A DNA stretch of 64,000 nucleotides from Croceivirga sp. GTDB taxonomy: Bacteria > Bacteroidota > Bacteroidia > Flavobacteriales > Flavobacteriaceae. The notes under the pieces were generated by a model that saw only the letters and a program-made list of their open reading frames with translations, had not been told where the DNA came from and searched no databases. Location: NCBI GenBank assembly GCA_028284935.1, contig JANQQQ010000018.1, positions 1-64,000 of the forward strand. The letters run 5' to 3'. Shown here piece after piece: positions 17,200-26,261 of this stretch. Numbering within the stretch: position 1 is the first letter of the stretch; every line of letters begins with the position of its first letter. The position numbers and the translations under genes were made by a program.

Positions 17200-17894
17200 T
17201 GATGAAAACAATAGGAGTCATAGGAGGGATGAGTTGGCAGTCTTCCAAATTTTACTATCAATATCTTAACGAAATTGTCGCTGAAAAACTTGGGGGGTCC
17301 CACTCTGCCAAGGTCTTGATGAGTTCGGTGGATTTTTCTGAAATAGAGCGATTTTCATTTGAGGGGAATTGGGTGGAAATTGGTCGTTTGATGGCTATGG
17401 AAGCGAAGCGTCTGGAGCAATCCGGTGCGGACATTGTGATTTTGGCAACAAATACCATCCATTTGGTCGCCAAACAAATCGAAGAGGCCATTTCCATTCC
17501 GTTTTTGCATATTGCAAGGGCGACAGGAGCTTCAATTACCAACAGGAATCTTAAGAAAGTGGCTTTATTGGGTACCCAGTTTACTATGGAGAAAGATTTT
17601 TACACCAAAATCCTCAAAGAGGATTTTAAGTTGGAGGTTTTGACTCCAAAACTGGAAGAGCGCCAATACATACAGGAGCTCATCTATAACGAGCTCGTCA
17701 AAGGACAGTTCACTCAAGAGGCGAAGCAAAAGTGTTTGGAAATCATAACCGGATTGCAGGAAAAGGGAGCTGAAGGTGTAATTTTGGGCTGCACAGAACT
17801 ACCCATATTAATTCCAAGCCAGGAGGTTACCATTCCTTCTTTTGACACCACCATGATCCATTGCCTGGCCACTATCGATTTTGCCCTTAATTGA
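17199..17894 (+). CDS. Aspartate/glutamate racemase family protein
   Basis: PLP-independent amino-acid racemase of the Asp/Glu/hydantoin superfamily, closest in pattern to YgeA-type broad-specificity racemases. N-terminus KTIGVIGGMSWQSS is the typical opening. The first catalytic position is Thr in LATNTIH near residue 84, not Cys, and the second is Cys in GCTELPIL near 198; the Thr/Cys pair is the YgeA arrangement. Length 231 aa is normal. Start: two tandem ATGs, the first overlapping the stop of a 42-codon frame. The next gene is 48 nt downstream on the same strand. Confidence 0.9.
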   Translation: MMKTIGVIGGMSWQSSKFYYQYLNEIVAEKLGGSHSAKVLMSSVDFSEIERFSFEGNWVEIGRLMAMEAKRLEQSGADIVILATNTIHLVAKQIEEAISIPFLHIARATGASITNRNLKKVALLGTQFTMEKDFYTKILKEDFKLEVLTPKLEERQYIQELIYNELVKGQFTQEAKQKCLEIITGLQEKGAEGVILGCTELPILIPSQEVTIPSFDTTMIHCLATIDFALN

Positions 17895-17942
17895 AATTTC
17901 TTAAAGGCATTATGTTTTTCTTTGCACCTTAAATTGAACACA

Positions 17943-18296
17943 ATGAAAAAAATATTTCACCTAGAAACCTGTAAAACCTGCCAAAAAATCTTGAAGGAAT
18001 TGGAACCTTTTGATGGTATTGAACTTCGCGAGATAAAATCAAAGGGGATTACTCTGGAAGAATTGGAAGAAATGCGTGCGCTGACGGACAGCTACGAGTC
18101 ACTCTTTAGTCGTAGGGCCATGTTGTTTCGTCAACGCGGACTGAACAATCAGCAACTTTCCGAAGATGATTTTAAAGGCCTGATTTTGGAACATTACACT
18201 TTTTTAAAGCGCCCGCTAGTGGTGGTCGATGACCAAATATTCATTGGCAATGCCAAAAAACAAGTAGAAGGGGCGAAGGTGGCCCTACACGCATGA
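17943..18296 (+). CDS. ArsC/Spx-like thioredoxin-fold protein
   Basis: A 117-aa protein of the ArsC/Spx/YffB group, a thioredoxin-like fold. The N-terminal strand leads to CKTCQ (a CxxC) near residues 10-14, and the family's RRAMLFR and the cis-Pro-type KRPLVVVDDQ, then IFIGN, follow. True arsenate reductases use a single Cys here; the CxxC and lack of ars genes make arsenate reduction unproven. ATG at 17943 is used; a start at 17922 would add seven residues before MKKIF. The stop overlaps the next gene's ATG by 4 nt (ATGA). Confidence 0.85.
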   Translation: MKKIFHLETCKTCQKILKELEPFDGIELREIKSKGITLEELEEMRALTDSYESLFSRRAMLFRQRGLNNQQLSEDDFKGLILEHYTFLKRPLVVVDDQIFIGNAKKQVEGAKVALHA

Positions 18297-19186
18297 GCAG
18301 ACGTACCCTAGCTTTTTTGGCGGCCATAGGGGCCACTTTAATTTATGGAATTAATCATACCGTTGCAAAAGGGGTCATGCCTACCTACGTCAGCCCTTTT
18401 GCCTTTATCTTTTTAAGGGTGGTAGGTGCAACACTACTGTTCTGGGCCATTTCTTTTTTGGGCCCCAAGGAAGCCATAGAAAAGAAAGACTGGGTGCGAC
18501 TGGTAGTTGCAGCACTTTTGGGGATGGTCATTAATATGCTCTCCTTCTTCAAGGGCTTGGAACTATCCACCCCTATTAATAGTGCCGTTCTCATCACGAT
18601 CAGCCCCATTATTGTGGTATTGTTAAGTGCCTTCTTTATTAAAGAACGAATAACGAAAAACAAAGGATTTGGTATTGCTTTTGGCTTTATTGGGGCGCTG
18701 TCGCTAATACTTTTTGGAGCGGAAATGCGAGGGGATGCGCCAAATATCCCTTTGGGCAACAGTCTTTTTATTCTCAATTCATTGGCGTATGCAGGCTATT
18801 TGATAGTCGCCAAAAAGCTGGTGGAAAAATATCATCCCTTTACGCTGATGAAATGGCTTTTTACCATTGCCGTCATCATTAATTTCCCAATCACGTTTGG
18901 AGACTTTCTCCTCATTGAATGGTCATCCATGCCGTTATGGGTCTATGGTGTGGTAGGGTTTGTGGTGCTGGGTACTACCTTTTGTACCTATCTCTTCAAC
19001 ATTTTTGCCATGACGGAACTTAAGGCCAGTACCATCGGGGCCTTTATCTATGTACAGCCACTGTTCGGCATTCTCTTCGCACTAATTACCGGCAAGGACA
19101 CCTTGACAACGGTCAAGATTTTATCGGCAACATTGGTGCTTTTGGGGGTGTATCTGGCAAGTAGACCCGTCAGGGCGAAAGTTTAG
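18293..19186 (+). CDS. EamA/DMT-superfamily transporter
   Basis: Inner-membrane drug/metabolite transporter with ten predicted helices formed by two EamA repeats (about 5-140 and 155-292). The second repeat starts with LFILNSLAYAGYLIVAKKLVE and ends with the family LVLLGVYLASR. Substrate unknown; relatives export amino acids or metabolites. Length 297 aa is typical. Its start overlaps the ArsC-like stop by 4 nt and its stop overlaps the convergent DUF763 stop by 4 nt. Confidence 0.92.
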   Translation: MSRRTLAFLAAIGATLIYGINHTVAKGVMPTYVSPFAFIFLRVVGATLLFWAISFLGPKEAIEKKDWVRLVVAALLGMVINMLSFFKGLELSTPINSAVLITISPIIVVLLSAFFIKERITKNKGFGIAFGFIGALSLILFGAEMRGDAPNIPLGNSLFILNSLAYAGYLIVAKKLVEKYHPFTLMKWLFTIAVIINFPITFGDFLLIEWSSMPLWVYGVVGFVVLGTTFCTYLFNIFAMTELKASTIGAFIYVQPLFGILFALITGKDTLTTVKILSATLVLLGVYLASRPVRAKV

Positions 19187-20397
19187 TCATTGGAGTTAAA
19201 GAGGTCCAACTGTTTCCCCTTGGGTGGTTTGGCATATCCAAAAACACTTCGTCCACCATACTTGTAAGAATCATCGTTTTCTTTTTTCACCAAAGCATTA
19301 AAATTTTGATTGGGCACAAAGTTTTTCTCTGCTCTCTGGGACATTTCGGTCAACTTTTGAATGGCCTTTAGTTTGTCAGTGTGTCCTATTTTAGCTTTTT
19401 CGACAGCCGATTTCATGGTCAAAATGGTTTCGTCGTAGACTTTGGTGGGCACGGGAAAGGGGGCAGCGTCCTTACCGCCATGGGCAAAGGCAAATCGAGC
19501 AGGGTCCGAAAAACGTGAAGGGGTACCATAAATCACTTCACTCACAAGTGCTAAACTCTGCAGTGTTCGTGGTCCCAAACCTTTTAAAAGCAACAGTTCT
19601 TCAAACTTCTGGGTCTTATTTTCCTGGGCAAGCCATAAAATACTGCCCATACGTTTCAAGTCAACATCCTTGGCCCTAATGTTGTGATAACTGGGTACAA
19701 TAAGGTGTGGTAGTTCCTTAGCAATTCTATCGGGATGCTCCTTGGTAATTTCCAAAATCGAGTTTTGGGTAGCTTCGGCTTCCTTGTGTACCAAGTTCAA
19801 GATGTTACCTTGATTATCACCACAGACCGCAGTATGGGGTTCCTTTACAAAATTGGTCATGGCCCTAGAATGCCAATGATAGCGACGGGCCTTTCCATTC
19901 TTGTTGTTCATACCTTGTTGCACTACGGTCCAATCCCCTTCATCCGTGACTAAAAAATTATGGATATACAACTGAAATCCGTCTTGAAGCGCCGTATTAT
20001 CCACTTTAGCGCTCAGCTTGCTGGCTTTGACCAATGCATTTCCATCCAGCCCTGTTTTCATACCCACATGAATGAGTTCTTGAGGCGTTTTGAGGGAGTG
20101 TTTTCCTTTTCCCCCGCAGACATAAAGGCCCAACTGCTTTGATACGGGAGTAATCACCTGTTTAAGGACATTCATTACCGTAGTAGTCACTCCAGAGGAA
20201 TTCCAATCCATACCAATTACTGTTCCAAAACTTTGAAACCAAAAGGGATGGGCCATTCGTTCCACAAATCCGGCTTTGCCATGCTCATGAATAATTGCCT
20301 CAACCATAGGTAGTGCCAGCCCCTTCATCCGATTAAGGAGCCAAGGCGGCACATGACCTCCATGTAAAGTCAAATCTGCGGTCCCACAACGTGGCAT
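19183..20397 (-). CDS. DUF763 protein with a helix-hairpin-helix motif
   Basis: A 404-aa DUF763 protein: N-terminal family opening PRCGTADLTLHGGHVPPWL, and the GGKDAAPFPVPTKVYDET block. Near residue 275 LLLKGLGPRTLQSLALVSEV reads as a helix-hairpin-helix, so DNA binding is possible. The family is widespread in archaea and sporadic in bacteria and has no established function; a nucleic-acid role is inference. Stop-to-stop overlap of 4 nt with the exporter gene; the nearest gene on its upstream side is divergent. Confidence 0.85.
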   Translation of the reverse strand: MPRCGTADLTLHGGHVPPWLLNRMKGLALPMVEAIIHEHGKAGFVERMAHPFWFQSFGTVIGMDWNSSGVTTTVMNVLKQVITPVSKQLGLYVCGGKGKHSLKTPQELIHVGMKTGLDGNALVKASKLSAKVDNTALQDGFQLYIHNFLVTDEGDWTVVQQGMNNKNGKARRYHWHSRAMTNFVKEPHTAVCGDNQGNILNLVHKEAEATQNSILEITKEHPDRIAKELPHLIVPSYHNIRAKDVDLKRMGSILWLAQENKTQKFEELLLLKGLGPRTLQSLALVSEVIYGTPSRFSDPARFAFAHGGKDAAPFPVPTKVYDETILTMKSAVEKAKIGHTDKLKAIQKLTEMSQRAEKNFVPNQNFNALVKKENDDSYKYGGRSVFGYAKPPKGKQLDLFNSND

Positions 20398-20621
20398 TTT
20401 ACAGTTTTAATCCATAAAATTACAAATTCAAAAAGTAGAATCTGAACAATGCTCCCTTGTCTTAAAATTTAGGAAAATGTTAAATCCTATTTACAATATC
20501 TTAACAAGGGAGGGGGCTAAAATTCTTGCGGTTTGCTTTATTTTTCGCTTACATCCTAAAACCATTTCATTAAATAGGCAAGCAAAGAACAATTTTGAAT
20601 TAGAAACAAAAACAAAAAACA

Positions 20622-21125
20622 ATGAGCGAAAACAAACTTGAGCTATTCTCAAAGGAATGCATTACACAGGAAGAAGTTATTGAAGCCCAATTGGAATGGG
20701 GTGAAGGGATTGTCAAAATCGGAAAGGCGTTTTCTGATGGCGGGGACTTTGTTCAGGCCGCAAAAGACCATATTCAGCATCTTTACGGCTATGATTTGAG
20801 TCAGGTGTTGTTTAAGCCGACCTTGGCATCCGAACATCAGTTTAGAGAAACCTTTGATGCAGCCTTGTCCTATTTTGTTGGTGGAAATGACACCTATCCT
20901 GAGGACAAAGGTTTCGCTATTGCGCCCTACACCAAAGTCCGATGGGAGAATAGTGGCATCATCAATTATACCTGTACAATGGCAATAGCTATGGGAAATT
21001 ATTATTTTACTAAAACTGATGGTGAAGAAGTAAAGGTCGAATATACATTTGGATATGTAAAGGACGTTACGGGAAAGTTACGCATTGTAGTTCACAAGTC
21101 TGCCTTACCCTACAGTCCAGCATGA
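20622..21125 (+). CDS. NTF2-like (SnoaL/DUF4440-type) protein
   Basis: A 167-aa cytoplasmic protein with the cone-shaped NTF2-like pattern: helix-rich first half (EEVIEAQLEWGEGIVKIGKA), then antiparallel strands in the second half ending VHKSALPYSP. Database names for such proteins often say phosphoribosyl-AMP cyclohydrolase by propagation; the HisI cysteines are absent, so that label would be wrong. No signal peptide. Single gene with a terminator after it; the upstream 224 nt are AT-rich and contain its promoter, not identified. Confidence 0.75.
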   Translation: MSENKLELFSKECITQEEVIEAQLEWGEGIVKIGKAFSDGGDFVQAAKDHIQHLYGYDLSQVLFKPTLASEHQFRETFDAALSYFVGGNDTYPEDKGFAIAPYTKVRWENSGIINYTCTMAIAMGNYYFTKTDGEEVKVEYTFGYVKDVTGKLRIVVHKSALPYSPA

Positions 21126-21181
21126 ACGTCTAAAAACGTTTAGAAGTTTGGCAGGTTACATCTTATACCAAATACTTACGT

Positions 21182-21221
21182 AATGGCCTTTGGTTTCCAA
21201 TTAAAAGGCCATTCTTTTTTA
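21182..21221. terminator. Bidirectional terminator between convergent genes
   Basis: Stem AATGGCCTTT / AAAGGCCATT (10 bp, 12-nt loop) followed by CTTTTTT. It lies between the NTF2-like gene (plus) and the thioesterase gene (minus). The T-run fits plus-strand termination best. Confidence 0.75.
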
Positions 21222-21231
21222 TGTACTCTTG

Positions 21232-21705
21232 TTAATTTAGATTCTTCGGGGATTTAGCGAACCTCTTTGTATCTGCATTGGTTAGTATACGAAAGTCTTC
21301 ATCCCTTGGGACCTCATCAAATTTTGCCATAATTCCTGGGGGCAAATCCATGAGCTTCCGGGTCTTTAGGTTCATCCAACCACCCATGAGTTCCAGTCGC
21401 GCAAAGTTTTTTCCATTCGCATCATAATAATCATGGTGAAATTCAAAAAACTTGCCTGTTTCGCTCAAACCTTTTAATCCCAACGAAACCTTTATTTTTC
21501 CTGCAAAAACCTCTTTGAAATAATACATGTGCTCATAAAAGATGACAGGGCCTATTTGGTTCGCCATCATGTACTTCATATCAAAACCAATTCCGTCCAA
21601 GAAGTCAATTCTTGTATGGCTGCCATAATCTATATATGAGGAGTTTGCTAGGTGTCTGTTCGCATCCAAATCACTCCAACGTATTTCTATTTCCTTATAA
21701 AACAT
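21232..21705 (-). CDS. Hotdog-fold acyl-CoA thioesterase
   Basis: YbgC/FadM-type 4-hydroxybenzoyl-CoA-like thioesterase, 157 aa. The start EIEIRWSDLDANRHLANSSY carries the family Asp in RWSDLDANRH and the helix that covers the active site. It is expected to hydrolyse acyl-CoA or acyl-ACP. Substrate unknown. It is divergent from the nitronate monooxygenase gene with a 97-nt gap and converges on a terminator shared with the NTF2-like gene. Confidence 0.88.
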   Translation of the reverse strand: MFYKEIEIRWSDLDANRHLANSSYIDYGSHTRIDFLDGIGFDMKYMMANQIGPVIFYEHMYYFKEVFAGKIKVSLGLKGLSETGKFFEFHHDYYDANGKNFARLELMGGWMNLKTRKLMDLPPGIMAKFDEVPRDEDFRILTNADTKRFAKSPKNLN

Positions 21706-21802
21706 GATTCAAATTTACTATGCATGCATAATATTTCATAAAAATACCATAGATTTGATATTCTGCCTTGAAAAAAGGCGACTTAATTCTTAAAATAAGA
21801 AA

Positions 21803-22777
21803 ATGAGCCAAAAAGCCACATTTATCAACGATTTGTCATTGCCCGCCATAGCGGCCCCCATGTTTCTGATTTCCGGACCGGAATTGGTGATTGAAAGCTG
21901 CAAAAATGGTATTGTAGGTACTTTTCCTGCTTTAAACCAGCGCACCAGTGAAGGTTTTGAGGAATGGCTTGTCCAAATAAAGAACGAACTGGCCAACTGG
22001 GAGAAGGAAACCGGAAAAAAAGCGGCTCCGTTTGGGGTGAATCTGATTGTACATCAGACCAATCCACGATTGGAAGCCGATGTGAAATTGTGTATTAAAC
22101 ATCAAGTACCACTGGTAATTACCTCATTGGGAGCGGTAAAAATGGTGGTCGATGCCATTCACAGTTATGGCGGATTGGTATTTCATGATGTCATTAAAAA
22201 ACGTCATGCACTAAAAGCGGCAGGAGCTGGTGTTGATGGCTTGATTTTGGTCGCAGCTGGTGCCGGCGGACATGCAGGAACGATTAATCCAATGACCTTG
22301 GTGGCCGAGACCAGACAGTTTTTTGAAAAGACCATTATCCTTTCAGGATGTATCAGTACGGGTAGGGACATTGCTTCTGCCATGCAGATGGGGGCTGATT
22401 TGGCCTACATGGGAACGCGTTTTATCAATACCAAGCAAAGCAGGGCACCTGAGGAATATCAACTTATGATTGATGAAGCAGGAGCCAGCGATGTGACCTA
22501 TACCGCCGCAATTTCGGGCGTGCATGCCAACTTTCTAACCAAGAGTCTGGAAGCAGCTGGGCTAACGGCTGAAGATTTGAAAAAAGACCAAAAAGTGGAT
22601 TTTGGCAAAGAACTGGATACTGAACACAAAGCATGGAAAACCATTTGGTCGGCAGGTCAAGGTTCCGCATTGATTTCTGATAGTCCCACGGTGGAAGAGT
22701 TGGTGGAACGACTCAAGAAAGAGTTCAAATCGGCGATTGAGGAACAACACCAGCTGTTGGGAGTATTTCCTAAATAA
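21803..22777 (+). CDS. Nitronate monooxygenase (2-nitropropane dioxygenase family)
   Basis: FMN-dependent TIM-barrel enzyme that oxidises alkyl nitronates. N-terminal PAIAAPMFLISGPELV, the loop GAGGHAGT with the catalytic His near residue 152, and the FMN phosphate segment GADLAYMGTRFI near 190-200 are all present. Length 324 aa is normal. It is the first gene of a six-gene plus-strand run ending with the omega-amidase at 27029. Confidence 0.93.
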   Translation: MSQKATFINDLSLPAIAAPMFLISGPELVIESCKNGIVGTFPALNQRTSEGFEEWLVQIKNELANWEKETGKKAAPFGVNLIVHQTNPRLEADVKLCIKHQVPLVITSLGAVKMVVDAIHSYGGLVFHDVIKKRHALKAAGAGVDGLILVAAGAGGHAGTINPMTLVAETRQFFEKTIILSGCISTGRDIASAMQMGADLAYMGTRFINTKQSRAPEEYQLMIDEAGASDVTYTAAISGVHANFLTKSLEAAGLTAEDLKKDQKVDFGKELDTEHKAWKTIWSAGQGSALISDSPTVEELVERLKKEFKSAIEEQHQLLGVFPK

Positions 22778-22813
22778 TCCAAGATGTACGCAGGACAGTA
22801 AAAGACCAAGTCT

Positions 22814-23779
22814 ATGCCCCTGGTTCCGTCCAATTACAAACCGCCTTTTTTGTTCAGGAATGGACATTTTTCCACTATTTATGCCGGAGTCATAAGAAGG
22901 GTACATGGATTGCTTCAGAAACGGGAGCGATTGGAGCTCCAGGATGGGGACTTTATGGATTTGGACTGGAGTGATTCACGGTTGCCGACCCAAAAATTGG
23001 CTATTCTTCTCCATGGCCTAGAGGGAGATGCCCAACGCCACTATATAACAGGTAGCGCCAAAAAACTCAATTATAATAATTACGATGTATGTGCAGTGAA
23101 TTTTAGGGGCTGCAGTGGAGTGCCCAATAGGTTATATCGTTCCTACCATTCCGGGGTGACGGAAGATTTAGTTGAGGTCATTGAACATGTTTTGAATACC
23201 CGAAACTATGATCAAATCTATCTTTTGGGTTTTAGCTTAGGAGGCAATCTTAGCCTAAAATATTTGGGGGAGGGAAATGATATGCCCCCGCAGTTAAAGG
23301 CTGTAGTGGCCGTCTCTGTTCCTTGTGATCTGAAAGACGCATGTGACCAATTGCTCAGTTCTAAAAATGTACTGTATTCTGCCCGTTTCAAGAAACACCT
23401 CTTAGCAAAACTCAGGACCAAAAGAAAACAATTTCCTGATAAGATAACGGAAGAGAAAATCAGGGCCATTGTCACTTTAAAGGACTTCGATGATGCCTAC
23501 ACCGCACCTGCACATGGATTTAGTGATGCCTTGGATTACTATGCCACGTGTAGTAGCAATCAGTTTTTAGATAAAATTTCAGTACCCACCCTCATATTGA
23601 ACGCCAAAAACGACTCCTTCCTTGGTGCTGGGTGCTATCCCTTTGAAAAAGCTGAAAAGAACCCTCACCTCTATTTGGAGGTGCCTGATTTTGGGGGACA
23701 TGTGGGCTTTTGGGGTCGTAAGAATAGTAGTTATGCTGAAAAAAGGGCGGTGGAATTCTTTAATAGTGTACATTTATAG
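22814..23779 (+). CDS. YheT-family alpha/beta hydrolase
   Basis: A 321-aa alpha/beta hydrolase. The oxyanion segment ILLHGLEGDA is near residue 68, the nucleophile Ser in LLGFSLGGNLSL near 145, the acid Asp in NAKNDSFLG near 260 and the His in DFGGHVGFWG near 297, so the triad is complete. The N-terminus PPFLFRNGHFSTIY is characteristic of the YheT group, linked in other bacteria to lipid or ester metabolism. Substrate unknown. It follows the nitronate monooxygenase by 36 nt. Confidence 0.9.
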   Translation: MPLVPSNYKPPFLFRNGHFSTIYAGVIRRVHGLLQKRERLELQDGDFMDLDWSDSRLPTQKLAILLHGLEGDAQRHYITGSAKKLNYNNYDVCAVNFRGCSGVPNRLYRSYHSGVTEDLVEVIEHVLNTRNYDQIYLLGFSLGGNLSLKYLGEGNDMPPQLKAVVAVSVPCDLKDACDQLLSSKNVLYSARFKKHLLAKLRTKRKQFPDKITEEKIRAIVTLKDFDDAYTAPAHGFSDALDYYATCSSNQFLDKISVPTLILNAKNDSFLGAGCYPFEKAEKNPHLYLEVPDFGGHVGFWGRKNSSYAEKRAVEFFNSVHL

Positions 23780-23797
23780 TAACACTAACTATTTTCA

Positions 23798-25153
23798 ATG
23801 AAATCCATAATTCCATTTCTTGGGATATTTCTGCTTTTTAATGCCTGCGTGAAAGACCGTGATTTTGACCCTTCAGAAGGGAACTGCACTTCCGATGTAG
23901 AGGCAAATGCATCTTTTTCGGAGGTAAAAGCATTGTATAAAGGGGAGCTTTTGCAAATTCAGGAGGATTGGATAATCGAGGGTTACGTGATTTCTTCCGA
24001 TCGAGCAGGCAATTTTTTTAGTACGCTATATTTTCAAGACCGCCCAGTGAATCCCACGGAGGGATTCCAAATTGAAATTGATGTGAGGGACAATCATTTG
24101 TTATTTCCTGTTGGAAGTAAAATTCTCATCAGATTAAAAGGCCTTTATCTGGGTCAAAGCAGGGATGTTTTTAAACTTGGAGGCACTTTTGCAGCTTTTG
24201 GAACCACTTCGGTGGGTCGGCTACCAGCCTTAAAAGTGCCTGAACACGTTTTAGTAACTTGTGAGGGATTGGCAGAGATATCACCTGAAATCATCACTAT
24301 TTCAGAAATTGATTCGACCATGACCAACACTTTGGTACGCTTAGCAGGAGTTGAAATTGCAGAACAACAACTGGATAGTGTTTTTGCCGTGGAGCGGGAG
24401 GAGACGGAACGTACACTGACGGATTGTTTGGATAGCGAGCTTATCCTTCTGAACAGCGGGTTTTCGGATTTTCAAGATGAACCATTGCCCCAAGGTAGTG
24501 GTACAATACAAGGAGTTTTGATTCGGGAAAATGATGATTTTTTTCTAGCGATACGGGATTTGGAGGATATAGATTTTGATAAAGAACGATGTGAAGATGT
24601 AGTTACTGAATTCACTTCAGGGGAGATTTTCTTTTCTGAATTGGCAGATCCCAATAATAATACTGGGGCAAGATTTGTGGAATTGTACAATGCCGCTTCG
24701 GAACCCTTGAATTTAAAGGGATGGACCATTAGACGATATACCAATGACAATGCAGAGGTAAGTTCAACTCTTGATTTGTCCGGGTTGACAATTGATGCGC
24801 AAAGCACCTTGATCATTTCTCCAAATGGCATTGAATTTGAAAACGTCTATGGCTTTCCTCCTGATTTGGGCGTTGGAACCAACAGTCCTGCAGATTCCAA
24901 TGGGGATGATAACTTGGAATTGGTTGACCCCTTTGGAACGCTAATCGATACATTCGGGGTCATTGGTGAAGATGGATCTGGAACCAATCATGAATTTGAA
25001 GACGGTCGTGCACTAAGAAATTCCCAGATTTCGAAAGCCAATCCCACTTATACTTTTACGGAATGGACTATTTTTAATGATTCCGGAGGGAGTGGTACCA
25101 TCAATCAACCTCAAAATGCTCCGGAAGATTTTACCCCGGGTTCAAGAAATTGA
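23798..25153 (+). CDS. DUF5689 / lamin-tail domain lipoprotein
   Basis: A 451-aa lipoprotein with signal MKSIIPFLGIFLLFNAC, the Cys at 17. An N-terminal DUF5689 domain, common in Bacteroidota surface lipoproteins, covers about 40-270 (EGYVISSDRAGNFFSTLYFQ). A lamin-tail-like domain follows at about 275-440 (GARFVELYNAASEPLNLKGW, TLIISPNG), which is an Ig-like beta-sandwich found in secreted bacterial proteins and usually a binding module. No catalytic site is visible. Probably surface-exposed. Gap of 18 nt to the hydrolase; the ankyrin gene follows after 4 nt. Confidence 0.83.
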   Translation: MKSIIPFLGIFLLFNACVKDRDFDPSEGNCTSDVEANASFSEVKALYKGELLQIQEDWIIEGYVISSDRAGNFFSTLYFQDRPVNPTEGFQIEIDVRDNHLLFPVGSKILIRLKGLYLGQSRDVFKLGGTFAAFGTTSVGRLPALKVPEHVLVTCEGLAEISPEIITISEIDSTMTNTLVRLAGVEIAEQQLDSVFAVEREETERTLTDCLDSELILLNSGFSDFQDEPLPQGSGTIQGVLIRENDDFFLAIRDLEDIDFDKERCEDVVTEFTSGEIFFSELADPNNNTGARFVELYNAASEPLNLKGWTIRRYTNDNAEVSSTLDLSGLTIDAQSTLIISPNGIEFENVYGFPPDLGVGTNSPADSNGDDNLELVDPFGTLIDTFGVIGEDGSGTNHEFEDGRALRNSQISKANPTYTFTEWTIFNDSGGSGTINQPQNAPEDFTPGSRN

Positions 25154-25157
25154 GATT

Positions 25158-25637
25158 ATGGCTGGAAAAGAAGAATTTTTTAATGCTATACGCAGTGGAA
25201 ACTTGGAAGGGATACAAAAGGTCCTTACCAGTGTTCCGGAGTTGTTAAATGCTATCGATGAAAGGGGCTCCACGCCCCTATTGCTTGCCACCTATTACGG
25301 CCATATGGAGGTTGCTAAATATCTCTTGGATTCAGGAGCTGAAGTGGATGCAAAAGACAGCTCTGGGAACACAGCCTTGATGGGCGTTTGTTTTAAAGGC
25401 TATGAAAACATTGCAGCACTTTTGGTCAATGCCGGTGCTAATGTAAATCATGTGAATAGTATGGGGGCAACGAGCCTCATTTATGCAGCAAGTTTCAATA
25501 AAATAGGAATTGCAAAAATCCTTTTGGACAATGGAGCTAACATCAACACCAAGGATGCCAGGGGTAATACAGCTTTGGAAAATGCACAAATGCAAGAAGC
25601 CAAAGAAATGGTAGAATTGTTGCAACAATACCGCTAA
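25158..25637 (+). CDS. Ankyrin-repeat protein
   Basis: A 159-aa cytoplasmic protein of about four ankyrin repeats (for example GSTPLLLATYYGHMEVAKYL, then GNTALMGVCFKGYENIAALL and GATSLIYAASFNKIGIAKIL), each about 33 residues. Ankyrin repeats bind proteins; the partner is unknown. The ATG at 25158 fits the first helix (AGKEEFFNAIRSGNLEG); an upstream in-frame start at 25077 would run into the preceding gene. The stop TAA overlaps the Nudix ATG by one base. Confidence 0.88.
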   Translation: MAGKEEFFNAIRSGNLEGIQKVLTSVPELLNAIDERGSTPLLLATYYGHMEVAKYLLDSGAEVDAKDSSGNTALMGVCFKGYENIAALLVNAGANVNHVNSMGATSLIYAASFNKIGIAKILLDNGANINTKDARGNTALENAQMQEAKEMVELLQQYR

Positions 25638-26260
25638 TGGACGCTAGGGAACAGTTGGATGTTGTAAAAAGAATCAAGGCCATTGCGGAAACAGGTTTGG
25701 TGTATACGAATGGGAGCTATGATAAAGAACGCTATGAAGAGCTTAAGGAAATTAGCCTAAGATTAATGGCAGAAATATCTGGTATTCCCTTTACCAAGTT
25801 GGACAATTTTTTTCTACCCCAATTGGATTATCCCACCCCGAAAGTGGATGTTCGAGGATTTGTTCTGAATGACAAAGGCCAAATTTTAATGGCACAGGAA
25901 CGTGTGGATGGCAAATGGACCATTCCAGGTGGATGGGCGGATGTAGGGAATACCCCGACCGAAGTGGCCATCAAGGAAATCAGGGAAGAAACTGGCTTGA
26001 ATGCCGAAATTGTGCGTTTGCTCGCCATTTACGATAAGCAGCGACATCCCCATCCCTCTGAACCATACTATATCTATAAGTTGATGTTTCATTGTAGGGT
26101 GACTGGAGGTAAGTTAAAGGCCGGATTTGATATGCAGGGTGCTGATTGGTTTTCTTTGGATGAACTACCACCATTATCGGAAGAACGTATTTTGGAGAGC
26201 CAGTTAAACCATTTATTTACATTGGTCAAGAACGATATTCAAAAAGTATATTCTGATTGA
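25637..26260 (+). CDS. Nudix hydrolase
   Basis: A 207-aa Nudix protein: an N-terminal helical extension (about 1-65), then the Nudix domain. The box GX5EX7REUXEEXG is present as GGWADVGNTPTEVAIKEIRE followed by ETG, near 98-120. It hydrolyses a nucleoside-diphosphate-linked substrate using Mg2+; the exact one is unknown. Start overlaps the ankyrin stop; the amidase follows after one base. Confidence 0.9.
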   Translation: MDAREQLDVVKRIKAIAETGLVYTNGSYDKERYEELKEISLRLMAEISGIPFTKLDNFFLPQLDYPTPKVDVRGFVLNDKGQILMAQERVDGKWTIPGGWADVGNTPTEVAIKEIREETGLNAEIVRLLAIYDKQRHPHPSEPYYIYKLMFHCRVTGGKLKAGFDMQGADWFSLDELPPLSEERILESQLNHLFTLVKNDIQKVYSD

Positions 26261-26261
26261 T

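Noticed and set aside
17943-18296. Naming the ArsC-like protein an arsenate reductase.
   Set aside because: It has a CxxC like YffB/Spx-type relatives, and no arsenic-resistance gene is nearby.
20622-21125. Naming the 167-residue protein phosphoribosyl-AMP cyclohydrolase.
   Set aside because: The zinc-binding Cys set of HisI is absent and the fold pattern is NTF2-like.
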